Positions 52,153-61,069 of a stretch of DNA of 64,000 nucleotides are shown piece by piece (the first letter of the stretch is position 1; each line of letters opens with the position of its first letter). The DNA is taken from NCBI GenBank assembly GCA_002476495.1, contig DLKL01000051.1, forward strand, positions 17,805 through 81,804. Direction: 5' to 3'. This DNA comes from Lachnospiraceae bacterium UBA7589. GTDB lineage: Bacteria > Bacillota > Clostridia > Lachnospirales > Lachnospiraceae. The position numbers were made by a program, and so were the translations under genes. Under the pieces are notes generated by a model that did no database searches, was not told the origin of the DNA, and saw only the letters and a program-made list of their open reading frames with translations.

Positions 52153-53046
52153 ATGAATATATACAGTAGGGATAAAAATCTTCTGTTAGAGGAAGTATCC
52201 GATTTTGATATTGAGGATGTTCTTGAATGTGGACAATGCTTCCATTATAACAGGCTTTCACCTAAGGAATATGAGCTTATAGCTATGGGAAAATATTTAC
52301 ATATAAAGCAGGAGCAAAATAAAAATCAGGATAGTGTAAACCTGATTTTTTATGATACGGATACAAATACCTATGAGATGATATGGAAAAAATATTTTGA
52401 TATGGACCGGGATTATGGGAAAGTAAAGGATAAAATAATATCCTTTGACAGCAGACTAAAGAAGCCTGTTGATGAAAAAAGGGGTATTCATATACTAAAG
52501 CAGGATTTTTTTGAAACTCTCATATCCTTTATAATATCCCAAAATAAGCAGATTCCCCATATAAAGCAGCTGGTATATACTTTGTCTGAAAGATACGGAA
52601 GAAAAATTATTACCCCTGATAACAGGAGGGCTTATTGCTTCCCTGATGTAAATGAGCTATACAGGGTTTCAGAGGAAGAACTGAGGGAGTGCAGGGTTGG
52701 TTTCCGTGCACCGTATATAAGGGATGCAGTAGAAAAGGTATATCATGAAGATATTACAGAGGAAAGACTTGCTAAGCTTAGTCCCGCTGATGCAAGGAAT
52801 CTTTTGATGAGTATAAAGGGAGTAGGAGAAAAGGTGGCAAATTGTGTTCTACTGTTCGGATTAGGTGTAACAGAGGTTTTTCCTGTGGATGTATGGATGA
52901 AAAGGATTATGGAAAATATGTATTTTGACGGAGATACAAAGAAGGATATTATAGAAAAATATGCCATGGACAAATTCGGACGATATGCAGGCTTTGCCCA
53001 GCAATACCTTTTTTACTACGGCAGGGAAAAGGGTATTGGAAGATAA
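52153..53046 (+). CDS. 8-oxoguanine DNA glycosylase, OGG1-like
   Basis: A 297-residue base-excision repair enzyme of the HhH-GPD superfamily. The N-terminal OGG_N domain (about 1-110, DVLECGQCFHYNR) and the helix-hairpin-helix region LLMSIKGVGEKVANCVLLFGLG (about 216-237) are seen; the catalytic Lys is in GVGEKVANC and the catalytic Asp in VFPVDVWMKR. It would remove oxidised guanine and cut the backbone as a bifunctional lyase. ATG 52153 is chosen because AAGGAG lies 8 bases before it; a GTG 6 bases earlier is too close to that site. Confidence 0.92.
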   Translation: MNIYSRDKNLLLEEVSDFDIEDVLECGQCFHYNRLSPKEYELIAMGKYLHIKQEQNKNQDSVNLIFYDTDTNTYEMIWKKYFDMDRDYGKVKDKIISFDSRLKKPVDEKRGIHILKQDFFETLISFIISQNKQIPHIKQLVYTLSERYGRKIITPDNRRAYCFPDVNELYRVSEEELRECRVGFRAPYIRDAVEKVYHEDITEERLAKLSPADARNLLMSIKGVGEKVANCVLLFGLGVTEVFPVDVWMKRIMENMYFDGDTKKDIIEKYAMDKFGRYAGFAQQYLFYYGREKGIGR

Positions 53047-53080
53047 AATATGTATATTTTGTTAAATGTTAATTTAGGGG

Positions 53081-53108
53081 TTGATTTTTTGAAAAAAACG
53101 GTTAAAAT
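53081..53108 (+). promoter_or_regulatory. groESL promoter
   Basis: TTGATT (53081-53086) and TAAAAT (53103-53108) are separated by 16 bases; a second overlapping choice TTGAAA-N16-TAACTA (53089-53116) is equally good. Either puts the start point at or just before the CIRCE element. Confidence 0.55.
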
Positions 53109-53118
53109 AATAACTATG

Positions 53119-53145
53119 TTAGCACTCAAAGTTAGTGAGTGCTAA
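53119..53145 (+). promoter_or_regulatory. CIRCE operator of groESL
   Basis: TTAGCACTC (53119-53127), a 9-base spacer and GAGTGCTAA (53137-53145) match the CIRCE consensus exactly. CIRCE binds the heat-shock repressor HrcA, so groES and groEL here should be induced by heat. The hrcA gene is not in the window. Confidence 0.97.
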
Positions 53146-53174
53146 AAAGAATAAAGGATTAGGAGGTAAATGAA

Positions 53175-53459
53175 ATGAAATTATCACCACTTGGAGAGAG
53201 AGTTGTTTTAAAAGAGGCCGTTGCAGAAGAAACTACAAAGTCAGGTATTATACTTGCGGGTCAGGCAAAGGAAAAACCACAGTATGCTGAGGTTGTTGAG
53301 GTAGGCCCGGGAGCAACTGTTGACGGAAAAGTAATTCCTATGGAAGTTAAGGTTGGAGATAAGGTTATATATTCAAAATACGCCGGCATGGAAGTTAAGC
53401 TTGGGGAAGAAGAGTATATAATTGTTAAGCAGTCAGATATACTTGCAATAGTAAAATAA
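53175..53459 (+). CDS. groES: Co-chaperonin GroES
   Basis: A 94-residue GroES, the lid of the GroEL folding chamber. The N-terminal KLSPLGERVVLKE, the mobile-loop stretch EETTKSGIILAGQAKEKPQ and the C-terminal EEYIIVKQSDILAIV are typical. TTAGGAGGTAAATGAA precedes the ATG. It is transcribed with groEL under CIRCE control. Confidence 0.98.
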   Translation: MKLSPLGERVVLKEAVAEETTKSGIILAGQAKEKPQYAEVVEVGPGATVDGKVIPMEVKVGDKVIYSKYAGMEVKLGEEEYIIVKQSDILAIVK

Positions 53460-53481
53460 AAGTAATTAGGAGGCATAAAAA

Positions 53482-55110
53482 ATGGCAAAGGAAATTAAAT
53501 ACGGAGCCGAGGCTAGAAAGGCTCTTGAGGCAGGAGTAAATAAATTAGCGGATACAGTAAGTGTAACAATCGGACCAAAGGGTAGAAACGTGGTATTGTC
53601 AAAATCATTCGGAACTCCACTTATTACCAATGACGGTGTAACAATTGCCAAGGAAATAACTCTTGAGGATCCTTTTGAGGATATGGGAGCACAGATTGTA
53701 AAAGAGGTCGCGACAAAGACAAATGATGTGGCAGGTGATGGTACAACAACTGCAACAGTATTGGCACAGGCCATGATTAATGAGGGAATGAAGAATCTTG
53801 CTGCAGGCGCTAATCCGATTATACTTAGAAAGGGAATGAAAAAGGCTTGCGATGCTGCAGTTGATGCAATTTCAGGAATGAGTGAAAGTATTAATGGCAA
53901 GGAGCAGATTGCGAGAGTTGCATCTATTTCTGCCGGAGATGACAATGTAGGTGAAATGGTAGCTGAGGCTATGGAAAAGGTTTCTAAGGATGGTGTTATT
54001 ACCATTGAAGAATCAAAGACAATGAAAACAGAGCTGGATCTTGTTGAAGGTATGCAATTTGACAGAGGCTATGTGTCAGCTTATATGGCTACAGATATGG
54101 AAAAAATGGTTGCAGAGCTTGACAACCCATACATTTTGATTACCGATAAGAAAATATCTAATATTCAGGATATACTTCCTCTTCTTGAGCAGATTGTCCA
54201 GGCAGGCCAGAAACTTCTTATTATCGCTGAGGATGTGGAAGGTGAAGCACTTACAACACTCATTGTTAATAAGCTTCGTGGAACCTTCTCGGTTGTTGCT
54301 GTTAAGGCTCCGGGCTATGGAGACAGACGTAAGGAAATGCTTAAGGATATAGCTATTCTTACAGGAGGTGAGGTAATCTCAGAGGAACTTGGTCTTGAAC
54401 TTAAGGATACTACACTTGATAATCTCGGACGTGCAAAGAGCGTAAAGGTTGCAAAGGAAGAGACAGTTATAGTAGACGGATACGGACTTAAGGCTGATAT
54501 TGATGCCAGAGTTAATCTGATTAAGAATCAGCTTGCTGAAACTACATCAGAATTTGATAAAGAAAAACTTCAGGAAAGACTTGCAAAGCTTGCCGGTGGT
54601 GTTGCGGTTATCAGAGTAGGTGCTGCTACCGAAACCGAGATGAAGGAAGCCAAGCTCCGTATGGAGGATGCTCTTAATGCAACCAGAGCCGCTGTTGAGG
54701 AAGGAATTATCGCAGGTGGTGGTTCAGCATATATCCATGCAACTAAGAAGGTTGCCGCCCTTGCAAATACTCTTCACGGAGATGAAAAAACAGGTGCAAT
54801 GATAGTATGTAAGGCTATGGAAGCTCCTTTAACCCACATAGCTGCCAATGCAGGCCTTGAGGGCGCCGTAATAATTAATAAGATTAAGGAATCTGAGGTT
54901 GGTGTCGGATTTGATGCATATAAGGAAGAGTATGTTAATATGATTGAGTCAGGAATAATTGATCCTGTCAAGGTTACAAGAACAGCACTCCAGAATGCAA
55001 CATCTGTAGCATCCACATTACTTACAACAGAGTCTGTTGTTGCAGATATTAAGGAGGATACCCCAGCTATGCCTGCAGGCGGAATGGGCGGCATGGGTGG
55101 AATGATGTAA
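53482..55110 (+). CDS. groEL: Chaperonin GroEL
   Basis: A 542-residue GroEL, the 60-kDa folding chaperonin. The equatorial ATP-binding motif VAGDGTTTATVLAQA (about 85-99), apical and intermediate domains and the C-terminal Gly-Gly-Met tail (GGMGGMGGMM) are intact. It starts 22 bases after groES with an AGGAGG site. A terminator follows directly. Confidence 0.98.
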   Translation: MAKEIKYGAEARKALEAGVNKLADTVSVTIGPKGRNVVLSKSFGTPLITNDGVTIAKEITLEDPFEDMGAQIVKEVATKTNDVAGDGTTTATVLAQAMINEGMKNLAAGANPIILRKGMKKACDAAVDAISGMSESINGKEQIARVASISAGDDNVGEMVAEAMEKVSKDGVITIEESKTMKTELDLVEGMQFDRGYVSAYMATDMEKMVAELDNPYILITDKKISNIQDILPLLEQIVQAGQKLLIIAEDVEGEALTTLIVNKLRGTFSVVAVKAPGYGDRRKEMLKDIAILTGGEVISEELGLELKDTTLDNLGRAKSVKVAKEETVIVDGYGLKADIDARVNLIKNQLAETTSEFDKEKLQERLAKLAGGVAVIRVGAATETEMKEAKLRMEDALNATRAAVEEGIIAGGGSAYIHATKKVAALANTLHGDEKTGAMIVCKAMEAPLTHIAANAGLEGAVIINKIKESEVGVGFDAYKEEYVNMIESGIIDPVKVTRTALQNATSVASTLLTTESVVADIKEDTPAMPAGGMGGMGGMM

Positions 55111-55133
55111 AAACCACTTATATTGGATTAATT

Positions 55134-55174
55134 AAAAGAGGCTGTCACACTAGTTAGTGTGGCACCTCTTTTTT
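55134..55174 (+). terminator. Terminator of groESL
   Basis: AAAAGAGG (55134-55141) pairs with CCTCTTTT (55165-55172), and an inner CACACTA/TAGTGTG stem extends the hairpin. T residues follow. Confidence 0.85.
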
Positions 55175-55210
55175 ATGTCACTTTATTTAGCTTATTAAGC
55201 ACCGTAACCT

Positions 55211-55248
55211 ATATTGTCAACCTATAATAAATGTAAGGTTGACAATAT
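55211..55248 (+). promoter_or_regulatory. BirA (biotin) operator before birA
   Basis: TTGTCAACC (55214-55222) and GGTTGACAA (55237-55245) are perfect inverted half-sites 14 bases apart, extended on both sides to ATATTGTCAACC/GGTTGACAATAT. This fits the known Firmicutes BirA operator form (TTGTTAACC, 14-16 bases, GGTTAACAA). It lies 57 bases before birA, so biotin-dependent autoregulation is likely. Confidence 0.85.
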
Positions 55249-55304
55249 AAAGCATATATGCTAGTATTCATAAGAAAAATATTACTGACGGCGAGGTGGC
55301 TTAA

Positions 55305-56276
55305 ATGAATACCAAAGAAAAGCTATTACAGCTTTTTGAATTAAACAGGGGAAAGTACTTTTCGGGAGAAGAGCTGGCAGGGATGCTGAATGTATCAAGA
55401 ACTGCCGTATGGAAGGCTGTAAAAAATCTTAGAACTTCGGGATATGAAATTGCTGCGGTTACTAATAAAGGATATTCGCTTTCGGAAAAAACTGACATTT
55501 TATCTCCTCAGGGCATATGCAGATATCTGAATGATAAAAATATGGATATACAGGTTGTATCTACAATTAATTCAACAAACCTTTATGCCAGAGAGAGGGC
55601 TGTAGAAGGGGAAGAAGAAGGATATGTAATCTTTGCCAATCAGCAGACAAAGGGAAGAGGCAGATTTGACAGAGAATTCTTCTCTCCGGCGGGAACCGGA
55701 ATATACATGAGTATAATATTAAGGCCTGTTGATTATGCTGCCACCCAGGCTGTCAGAATTACGGCTTTGGCGGCTATTGCCATGTGTGAGGTAATAGAAA
55801 GCTTATCAGGAAAGAGTCCGGGTATAAAATGGGTAAATGATATATATGTGGATGGAAAAAAGGTGTGTGGAATTTTAACAGAGGGCTCCTTTGATCTTGA
55901 AACAAACACCTTGGAATATGCTGTGCTGGGTGTTGGGATTAACCTTTATCCTCCCTATGAAGGCTTTCCCTGTGAGTTGGAGGATAAGGTGGGATGTCTG
56001 TTTGATTCCACTGAAACTGATATGAAAAATAAGCTGGCAGGAGATTTTATAAACAGATTCATGGATTATTATAAAAGAATCAATTGTGATGACCAGGTGG
56101 AAAAATATAAGAAATATAGCTTGGTTCTGGACAAAGAGATATATGTAATAAAGAAAGGTTATAGCAAAAAATGTATAGGAAGGGATATAGATAAGGACTA
56201 TCATCTCATTGTACAATATGAGGATGGCTTAAGGGAATGCCTGTATTCAGGAGAAATAAGCCTGAAGCTTGAATAA
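55305..56276 (+). CDS. birA: Bifunctional biotin-protein ligase / biotin operon repressor
   Basis: BirA attaches biotin to carrier proteins and, with biotinyl-AMP bound, represses biotin genes. The 323-residue protein has an N-terminal winged helix (about 5-60, FSGEELAGMLNVSRTAVWKAVKNL) so it is the regulatory (group II) type, the ligase GRGRFDREFFSPAG motif, KWVNDIYVDGKKVCGIL and a C-terminal SH3-like domain. The operator upstream agrees with the repressor role. Its substrate in this window is the carrier at 24196. Confidence 0.95.
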   Translation: MNTKEKLLQLFELNRGKYFSGEELAGMLNVSRTAVWKAVKNLRTSGYEIAAVTNKGYSLSEKTDILSPQGICRYLNDKNMDIQVVSTINSTNLYARERAVEGEEEGYVIFANQQTKGRGRFDREFFSPAGTGIYMSIILRPVDYAATQAVRITALAAIAMCEVIESLSGKSPGIKWVNDIYVDGKKVCGILTEGSFDLETNTLEYAVLGVGINLYPPYEGFPCELEDKVGCLFDSTETDMKNKLAGDFINRFMDYYKRINCDDQVEKYKKYSLVLDKEIYVIKKGYSKKCIGRDIDKDYHLIVQYEDGLRECLYSGEISLKLE

Positions 56277-56332
56277 AAAAGTGCCGGGGGCAGTGAAGCT
56301 TCCCGGAAACAATATACAAAGGAGGATAATAT

Positions 56333-57679
56333 ATGCTTATAGCAATCATACTTTACATAATAATACTTTTTGGAATAGGAATATTTGATTTTTTTAAGGT
56401 TAAGAATTTTGAGGATTATGCTGTTGCAGGAAAAAATCAAAGCTTTCACAGGGTGTTTTTATCCCTGATGGCAACAATGATTGGAGCATCTGCAACAATA
56501 GGAATAGTTGACCGTACGGTTCTTATAGGCTTTCCGGCTTTCTGGTGGCTTGCAGTAGGCTCGATGGGTCTTATATTACAGGCTGTGCTTCTTTCGGAAA
56601 AGATAAGGAATCTGGATGCGGATACTCTTCCGGATGTGGCTGAAAAGACAGTTGGTTCCATGGGAAGAATATTACTTGCTATTATTATATCCATATCCTG
56701 GATAGGTGTAATTGCAGCCCAGTTTGTTTCAATAGTAAAAATTGTAAGTGTGGTTGTGCCGGATGCAAGCAAAAATATCATACTTGTTATAATTTCACTT
56801 ATAGTTATAGTATATACTCTTTTCGGAGGACAGATTTCTGTTATTAAGACTGATAGTATACAGGCAATAATTATTGCTCTTGGGATTATAATTACCTTCA
56901 TATATATATTCACAACAGGATCGGAGAACAATGGTGAGATATTCGGCAGCATGAATCTTATAAACGACAGTTTTTCAGGAATGGATTTGTTTAACCTGAT
57001 TTTTATAACCGGCGGTGCATACTTTTTGGGCCCTGATATTGTTTCAAGAAATCTTGTTTCAAAGGATGGAAAGACAGCAAAAAAGGCTGCTATAGTATCG
57101 GCGATAATTCTTGCTGTATTTAGTGTTATAATTACTCTTATTGGAATGTGGGCAATTTATAATATAGATAAAGATGTGATGAACGGACAAAATCCACTAT
57201 TATACATAATGGACAGATATGTTCCGTATCCATTGGCAATCCTGCTTTGCATTGCCCTTTTGTCAACGCTGCTTTCTTCTGTGGATACATGCATAATAAA
57301 TGCGGCATCCATAGTAGAGCATGACCTGCTTAAACGAAATAAGGTTGGTGAGGTGAGAGCTATAGTTGGAGTTCTGGGGGTTGCCGGATTGCTGATTGCC
57401 ATGTACAAGACTGATATTATATCACTCCTTATGAGCTCTTATTCCATATATGTTCCGGGAATTGTATGCCCCCTGTTTTTCGCCATATGGTTTCACAAAA
57501 AAAGAACAGTATGCAGACCTATATGGTGTATTGCCGTAATGGCGGGAGGAATTTTAGGATTTTTAAATTCGGTATTTGCAATAGGCTCTCAGTATCTGCC
57601 TTTAATAGGCATGGGAGTGTCATTGGTAATAAGCGGAATATCGGTTATTATGGGTAAAAAAGCAGAAAAAGAGAAATAA
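56333..57679 (+). CDS. Sodium:solute symporter family transporter
   Basis: A 448-residue polytopic membrane protein of the SSS family, with about 12-13 hydrophobic spans. The family region FEDYAVAGKNQSFHRVFLSLMATMIGASATIG near the N-terminus and ALLSTLLSSVDTCIINAASIVEHDLLKR in the middle are recognisable. Substrate is unknown. It starts 56 bases after birA behind a CAAAGGAGGATA site and could share the BirA-regulated transcript, so a vitamin or precursor is possible, but the sequence does not show this. A small CCGGG/CCCGG hairpin lies in the gap. Confidence 0.85.
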   Translation: MLIAIILYIIILFGIGIFDFFKVKNFEDYAVAGKNQSFHRVFLSLMATMIGASATIGIVDRTVLIGFPAFWWLAVGSMGLILQAVLLSEKIRNLDADTLPDVAEKTVGSMGRILLAIIISISWIGVIAAQFVSIVKIVSVVVPDASKNIILVIISLIVIVYTLFGGQISVIKTDSIQAIIIALGIIITFIYIFTTGSENNGEIFGSMNLINDSFSGMDLFNLIFITGGAYFLGPDIVSRNLVSKDGKTAKKAAIVSAIILAVFSVIITLIGMWAIYNIDKDVMNGQNPLLYIMDRYVPYPLAILLCIALLSTLLSSVDTCIINAASIVEHDLLKRNKVGEVRAIVGVLGVAGLLIAMYKTDIISLLMSSYSIYVPGIVCPLFFAIWFHKKRTVCRPIWCIAVMAGGILGFLNSVFAIGSQYLPLIGMGVSLVISGISVIMGKKAEKEK

Positions 57680-57776
57680 AAAGGTTTATTTTTACAAAAA
57701 CTAGGTATAGAAATTGTAAGCATAGTATGATACAATATATTGTGGTAATTGGTAATTATTTGTATGAGGAATTGAT

Positions 57777-58997
57777 ATGAGTACCAGCAAAAAAATATTA
57801 TTCTTGGCTATGTTTATAATGATTATTGTTGTATGTCTCATGCCTAATATTAACAGTGAGGACGGAGAAGTACCATATAAGGAGATTTCTGCGTCAACCC
57901 AGACAGAAAGTGTCAGGGAGTTCCAGCTGGATAAGGGAAAGGCAGATTTTGTGGGACTTAGTGCGAAGGCTTTTTCTGAGGAAATGATAAGAGACATATA
58001 TATTAGTAATCTTATGTCACAAATGACTGTTGAGGAGAAAGCAGCACAGCTTTTCTTTATAAAGGATGATGACAGATTTGATTACAGGCTTCTTGACAAA
58101 TATCCTGTTGGAGGCATAATTTTTTTCTCATCTGATTTTGCAGGGGAAACGGAGACTTCTTTAAGATGCAAGCTGGCCGATTTTCAGGATAATTCAAAAA
58201 TCCCTTTACTTTTGGGTGTTGATGAAGAGGGAGGAGATGTAATAAGGGTAAGCAGATATCCGGCCCTGGCCGATTACAGATTTCTTTCACCGAAGGAATT
58301 GTACAATCAGGGAGGATATGACAGAATATATGAGGATACCATTACAAAGTCAAGGCTTCTTGCTTCCTACGGAATCAATGTAAACTTTGGACCGGTGTGT
58401 GATATATCCACAGAGCCCTCTGAGTACATGTATAGCAGAAGCTTTGGAATCAGTCCCGAGGCTACAGCCTGTTATGTAAGCACTGTTATACGGGCTATGG
58501 AGGAGGAAAACATGGGGAGTGTTTTGAAGCATTTTCCGGGATACGGCAGCAATGGAGATACCCATAAAGATATAGTAAGAGATAAAAGAGCATATACAAG
58601 TTTTGCAAAAAATGATTTTATTCCTTTTATACAGGGAATAAAGGATGGTGCAGACTGTATTTTAGTAAGCCATAATATTGTGGAGTGTATGAACGATGAA
58701 ATGCCCGCATCCCTGTCCCCTGAGGTGATCAATATTCTCAGAAAGGATATGGGATTTGAAGGTGTTATAATTACTGATGATCTCATGATGAACGGAGTTT
58801 CGGATTATATTGATGAGGATGAAAGTGCTGTTGCGGCATTTCTTGCAGGAAATGATATGATTCTTTCCACTGATTATGCCATACAGTATAACAGTGTTTT
58901 ACAGGCCTGCTACGACGGAAGAATATCAATGGACAGGCTGGATGAATCTGTAAGAAGAATTTTAATGTGGAAATACAAACTTGGCTTGTTCCGGTAA
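57777..58997 (+). CDS. GH3 family beta-N-acetylhexosaminidase (NagZ-like)
   Basis: A 406-residue glycoside hydrolase family 3 protein. After an N-terminal membrane anchor or signal peptide (about 5-23) comes a single TIM-barrel domain with LLGVDEEGGDVIRV, the NagZ-type KHFPGYGSNGDTHKD (substrate-binding and acid/base loop) and VIITDDLMMNGV, which holds the catalytic Asp. No C-terminal second GH3 domain is present, which also fits NagZ-type enzymes. It probably removes N-acetylglucosamine from wall fragments outside the membrane. A terminator follows. Confidence 0.88.
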   Translation: MSTSKKILFLAMFIMIIVVCLMPNINSEDGEVPYKEISASTQTESVREFQLDKGKADFVGLSAKAFSEEMIRDIYISNLMSQMTVEEKAAQLFFIKDDDRFDYRLLDKYPVGGIIFFSSDFAGETETSLRCKLADFQDNSKIPLLLGVDEEGGDVIRVSRYPALADYRFLSPKELYNQGGYDRIYEDTITKSRLLASYGINVNFGPVCDISTEPSEYMYSRSFGISPEATACYVSTVIRAMEEENMGSVLKHFPGYGSNGDTHKDIVRDKRAYTSFAKNDFIPFIQGIKDGADCILVSHNIVECMNDEMPASLSPEVINILRKDMGFEGVIITDDLMMNGVSDYIDEDESAVAAFLAGNDMILSTDYAIQYNSVLQACYDGRISMDRLDESVRRILMWKYKLGLFR

Positions 58998-59010
58998 AAT
59001 ATATTAATTA

Positions 59011-59036
59011 AAAGAGGGCATTTTGTGCCCTTTTTT
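59011..59036 (+). terminator. Terminator after the GH3 gene
   Basis: AGGGCA (59015-59020) and TGCCCT (59026-59031) with flanking A and T runs form a compact terminator ending in T residues. Confidence 0.8.
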
Positions 59037-59157
59037 AAGTTTATTTCTTTATATAACAAACTTTATTTTTTTATGTGAAATAATTATGAAAAGTATTGGA
59101 TTATATGTGATTTTGTGTTAAACCATATAGAAATATCATATGTTTGGAGTGACAGTA

Positions 59158-59553
59158 TTGAGGGAAAAATTGTACAGATTTATGAATGGAAGGTATGGTG
59201 TGGACAGTCTTGGATATTTTCTTATGTGGTTTACCATAGCAGAGATATTAGTCAATCTGTTCATTGAAAGCAGACTGTTGAATGCTTTAAGCTTTTTCCT
59301 GATTATATATTCATATTTCAGAATGCTATCCAGAAATATAGCTGCAAGAAAAAGAGAAAATGCATTTTTCTTAAGTATGACTGCCGGAGCGGGAAGATGG
59401 ATTAAACGTAAGAGGGCATTTCTTTTGCTAAAGAGAAGGTATCGTGTTTACAAATGCTCCGGGTGTGGTCAAAGGGTTAAGATACCCAAGGGAAAGGGAA
59501 AGATAGAAATAACCTGTCCTAAATGCATGCATAAATTTATTCGCAGGAGTTAA
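59158..59553 (+). CDS. Small membrane protein with C-terminal zinc ribbon
   Basis: A 131-residue protein with two hydrophobic segments in its first half (near 20-55), a basic stretch, and a C-terminal zinc ribbon CSGCG...CPKCMHKF. The cytoplasmic ribbon could bind nucleic acid or a protein partner. I do not know its function. A TTG at 59158 is chosen because GGAGTG lies 6 bases upstream; an in-frame ATG at 59140 has no site. It sits 2 bases before a DUF5685 gene and likely forms an operon with it and the J-domain gene. Confidence 0.6.
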   Translation: MREKLYRFMNGRYGVDSLGYFLMWFTIAEILVNLFIESRLLNALSFFLIIYSYFRMLSRNIAARKRENAFFLSMTAGAGRWIKRKRAFLLLKRRYRVYKCSGCGQRVKIPKGKGKIEITCPKCMHKFIRRS

Positions 59554-59555
59554 AT

Positions 59556-60458
59556 ATGTTTGGATATATTGTACCGAATAAACCGGAAATGAAAATAAAA
59601 GATTATATGAGATATAGGGAATATTATTGCGGAATATGTCATTCACTAAGAAAAAGACAGGGACAGCTAAGCGGTGTAACGTTAAGCTATGATATGACCT
59701 TTGTGGGACTTCTTCTCAGTGCCCTGTATGAGCCTGCCGGTGAAAGAAAAAAGGCATTATGCCCGCTTCATCCGTTTTCACAACATCTATTTTTGGAAAA
59801 CCCATATATTGATTATGTGGCTGATATTAATGTGGTTTTTGCATATTATAAGTGCATTGACGATTACAGGGATAATAGAAGCTGCATCGGATATGCCGGC
59901 AGTAGGATTATGAAAAAAAGGGTAAAAAGAGTAAGCAGATTATATCCCGATAAGGTAAAGGCAATTTGTAAAGGAATAAGGGAGCTGAACCGGATTGAAG
60001 AAAGCGACTGTCCATACATTGATAAACCCGGAGGGATATTCGGAAATATTATCGGGGAAATTATAAGTGTGTATCCGGGATATTTGAAAACCTGCGGGAA
60101 AGAAAAAAATTTTGAAAAAAACTGGCTTCCCACATTGAAGGAGCTTGGATTTAATCTTGGAAAATTTGTATACATTTTGGATGCATTTGATGATATAGAG
60201 AAGGATATAGCTGAAAAGAATTATAATCCGTTTTTGAAGAAATATGATTTTTTACGTGAAAGACAGTCCTTTGAAGCTGCGGAGAATGAGACAAAGGAAA
60301 TACTTGCCATTTTGGCGGCAAATGTGGCATATCAATTTGAAATGCTGCCTGTAATAAAGGAAGCTGATATATTAAGGAACATAATTTATTCGGGAATATG
60401 GACAAGGTTTTATTCAATATGTGAAAGGAGACATAAGAAGTATGAAAAATCCCTATGA
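59556..60458 (+). CDS. DUF5685-family protein
   Basis: A 300-residue, mostly helical protein that I place in DUF5685, a family without known function. Cys/His pairs near the N-terminus (C25GIC28H29 and C69PLH72) look like a metal site. Two acidic motifs occur in helices: DDYRD (102-106) and DAFDDIEKD (209-217) followed by KNYNPF. That spacing recalls the Asp-rich motifs of all-alpha isoprenoid synthases, but this is my inference. No signal peptide is present. It overlaps the next gene only if the J protein starts early; with the start chosen here they overlap by 17 bases. Confidence 0.72.
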   Translation: MFGYIVPNKPEMKIKDYMRYREYYCGICHSLRKRQGQLSGVTLSYDMTFVGLLLSALYEPAGERKKALCPLHPFSQHLFLENPYIDYVADINVVFAYYKCIDDYRDNRSCIGYAGSRIMKKRVKRVSRLYPDKVKAICKGIRELNRIEESDCPYIDKPGGIFGNIIGEIISVYPGYLKTCGKEKNFEKNWLPTLKELGFNLGKFVYILDAFDDIEKDIAEKNYNPFLKKYDFLRERQSFEAAENETKEILAILAANVAYQFEMLPVIKEADILRNIIYSGIWTRFYSICERRHKKYEKSL

Positions 60459-61062
60459 GGTTTTAGGAATCCGGGAGGGGGCATCTTCTGAAGAAATAAA
60501 AAAAGCATATAGGAGATTGAGTAGAAAATATCATCCGGATGCTAATTTGAATAACCCGGACAGAGAAATAACCGATGAAAAATTTATGGAAGTTCAGAAT
60601 GCTTACGATACTCTTATTAATAGATCGAAAGAGAATGATGCCTATGCTCATATTTTCGGGAATTTCACAAAAGAATCAGGAATGGGAAATTCAAAGGATG
60701 AAACAAGGCTTATGGCAGCACAGAATTTTATTGTAAACAGAATGTTTAAGGAGGCCTTGAGGACTCTGGATGATATAGAAATAAAAAACGGGCGCTGGTA
60801 TTATCTGAGTGCTGTAGCAAATATGGGACTTAATAATCAGTCCATAGCCCTGGAGCACATAGACAGAGCTATAAATATGGAGCCTGATAACATGGAATAT
60901 AAAATGTTAAAGTTAAGATTTCAGGGTAACAGTGACAGGTATTTTGCCAGAGGAACAAGCTATGGAATGCCTGATATATCCTCAGGAATGTGTGGAAATG
61001 ATTTTTGCTATAATTATCTTATGTGCAGTATCTGTACTCCGTGGGGTGGATGCTGTTGCTAA
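60442..61062 (+). CDS. J-domain protein with TPR-like and Cys-rich tail
   Basis: A 206-residue DnaJ-type protein. The J domain covers residues 1-70 with the HPD motif at 31-33 (KYHPDAN), which stimulates Hsp70/DnaK. Helical repeats that look TPR-like follow (about 95-165, ALEHIDRAINMEPDNMEYKML). The last 20 residues are Cys-rich (CYNYLMCSICTPWGGCCC), perhaps binding metal. Zinc-finger and client-binding domains of true DnaJ are absent. ATG 60442 is chosen because AAAGGAG lies upstream; it overlaps the end of the DUF5685 gene. It probably recruits DnaK to the DUF5685 protein or another client. Confidence 0.8.
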   Translation: MKNPYEVLGIREGASSEEIKKAYRRLSRKYHPDANLNNPDREITDEKFMEVQNAYDTLINRSKENDAYAHIFGNFTKESGMGNSKDETRLMAAQNFIVNRMFKEALRTLDDIEIKNGRWYYLSAVANMGLNNQSIALEHIDRAINMEPDNMEYKMLKLRFQGNSDRYFARGTSYGMPDISSGMCGNDFCYNYLMCSICTPWGGCCC

Positions 61063-61069
61063 TCAGGTA

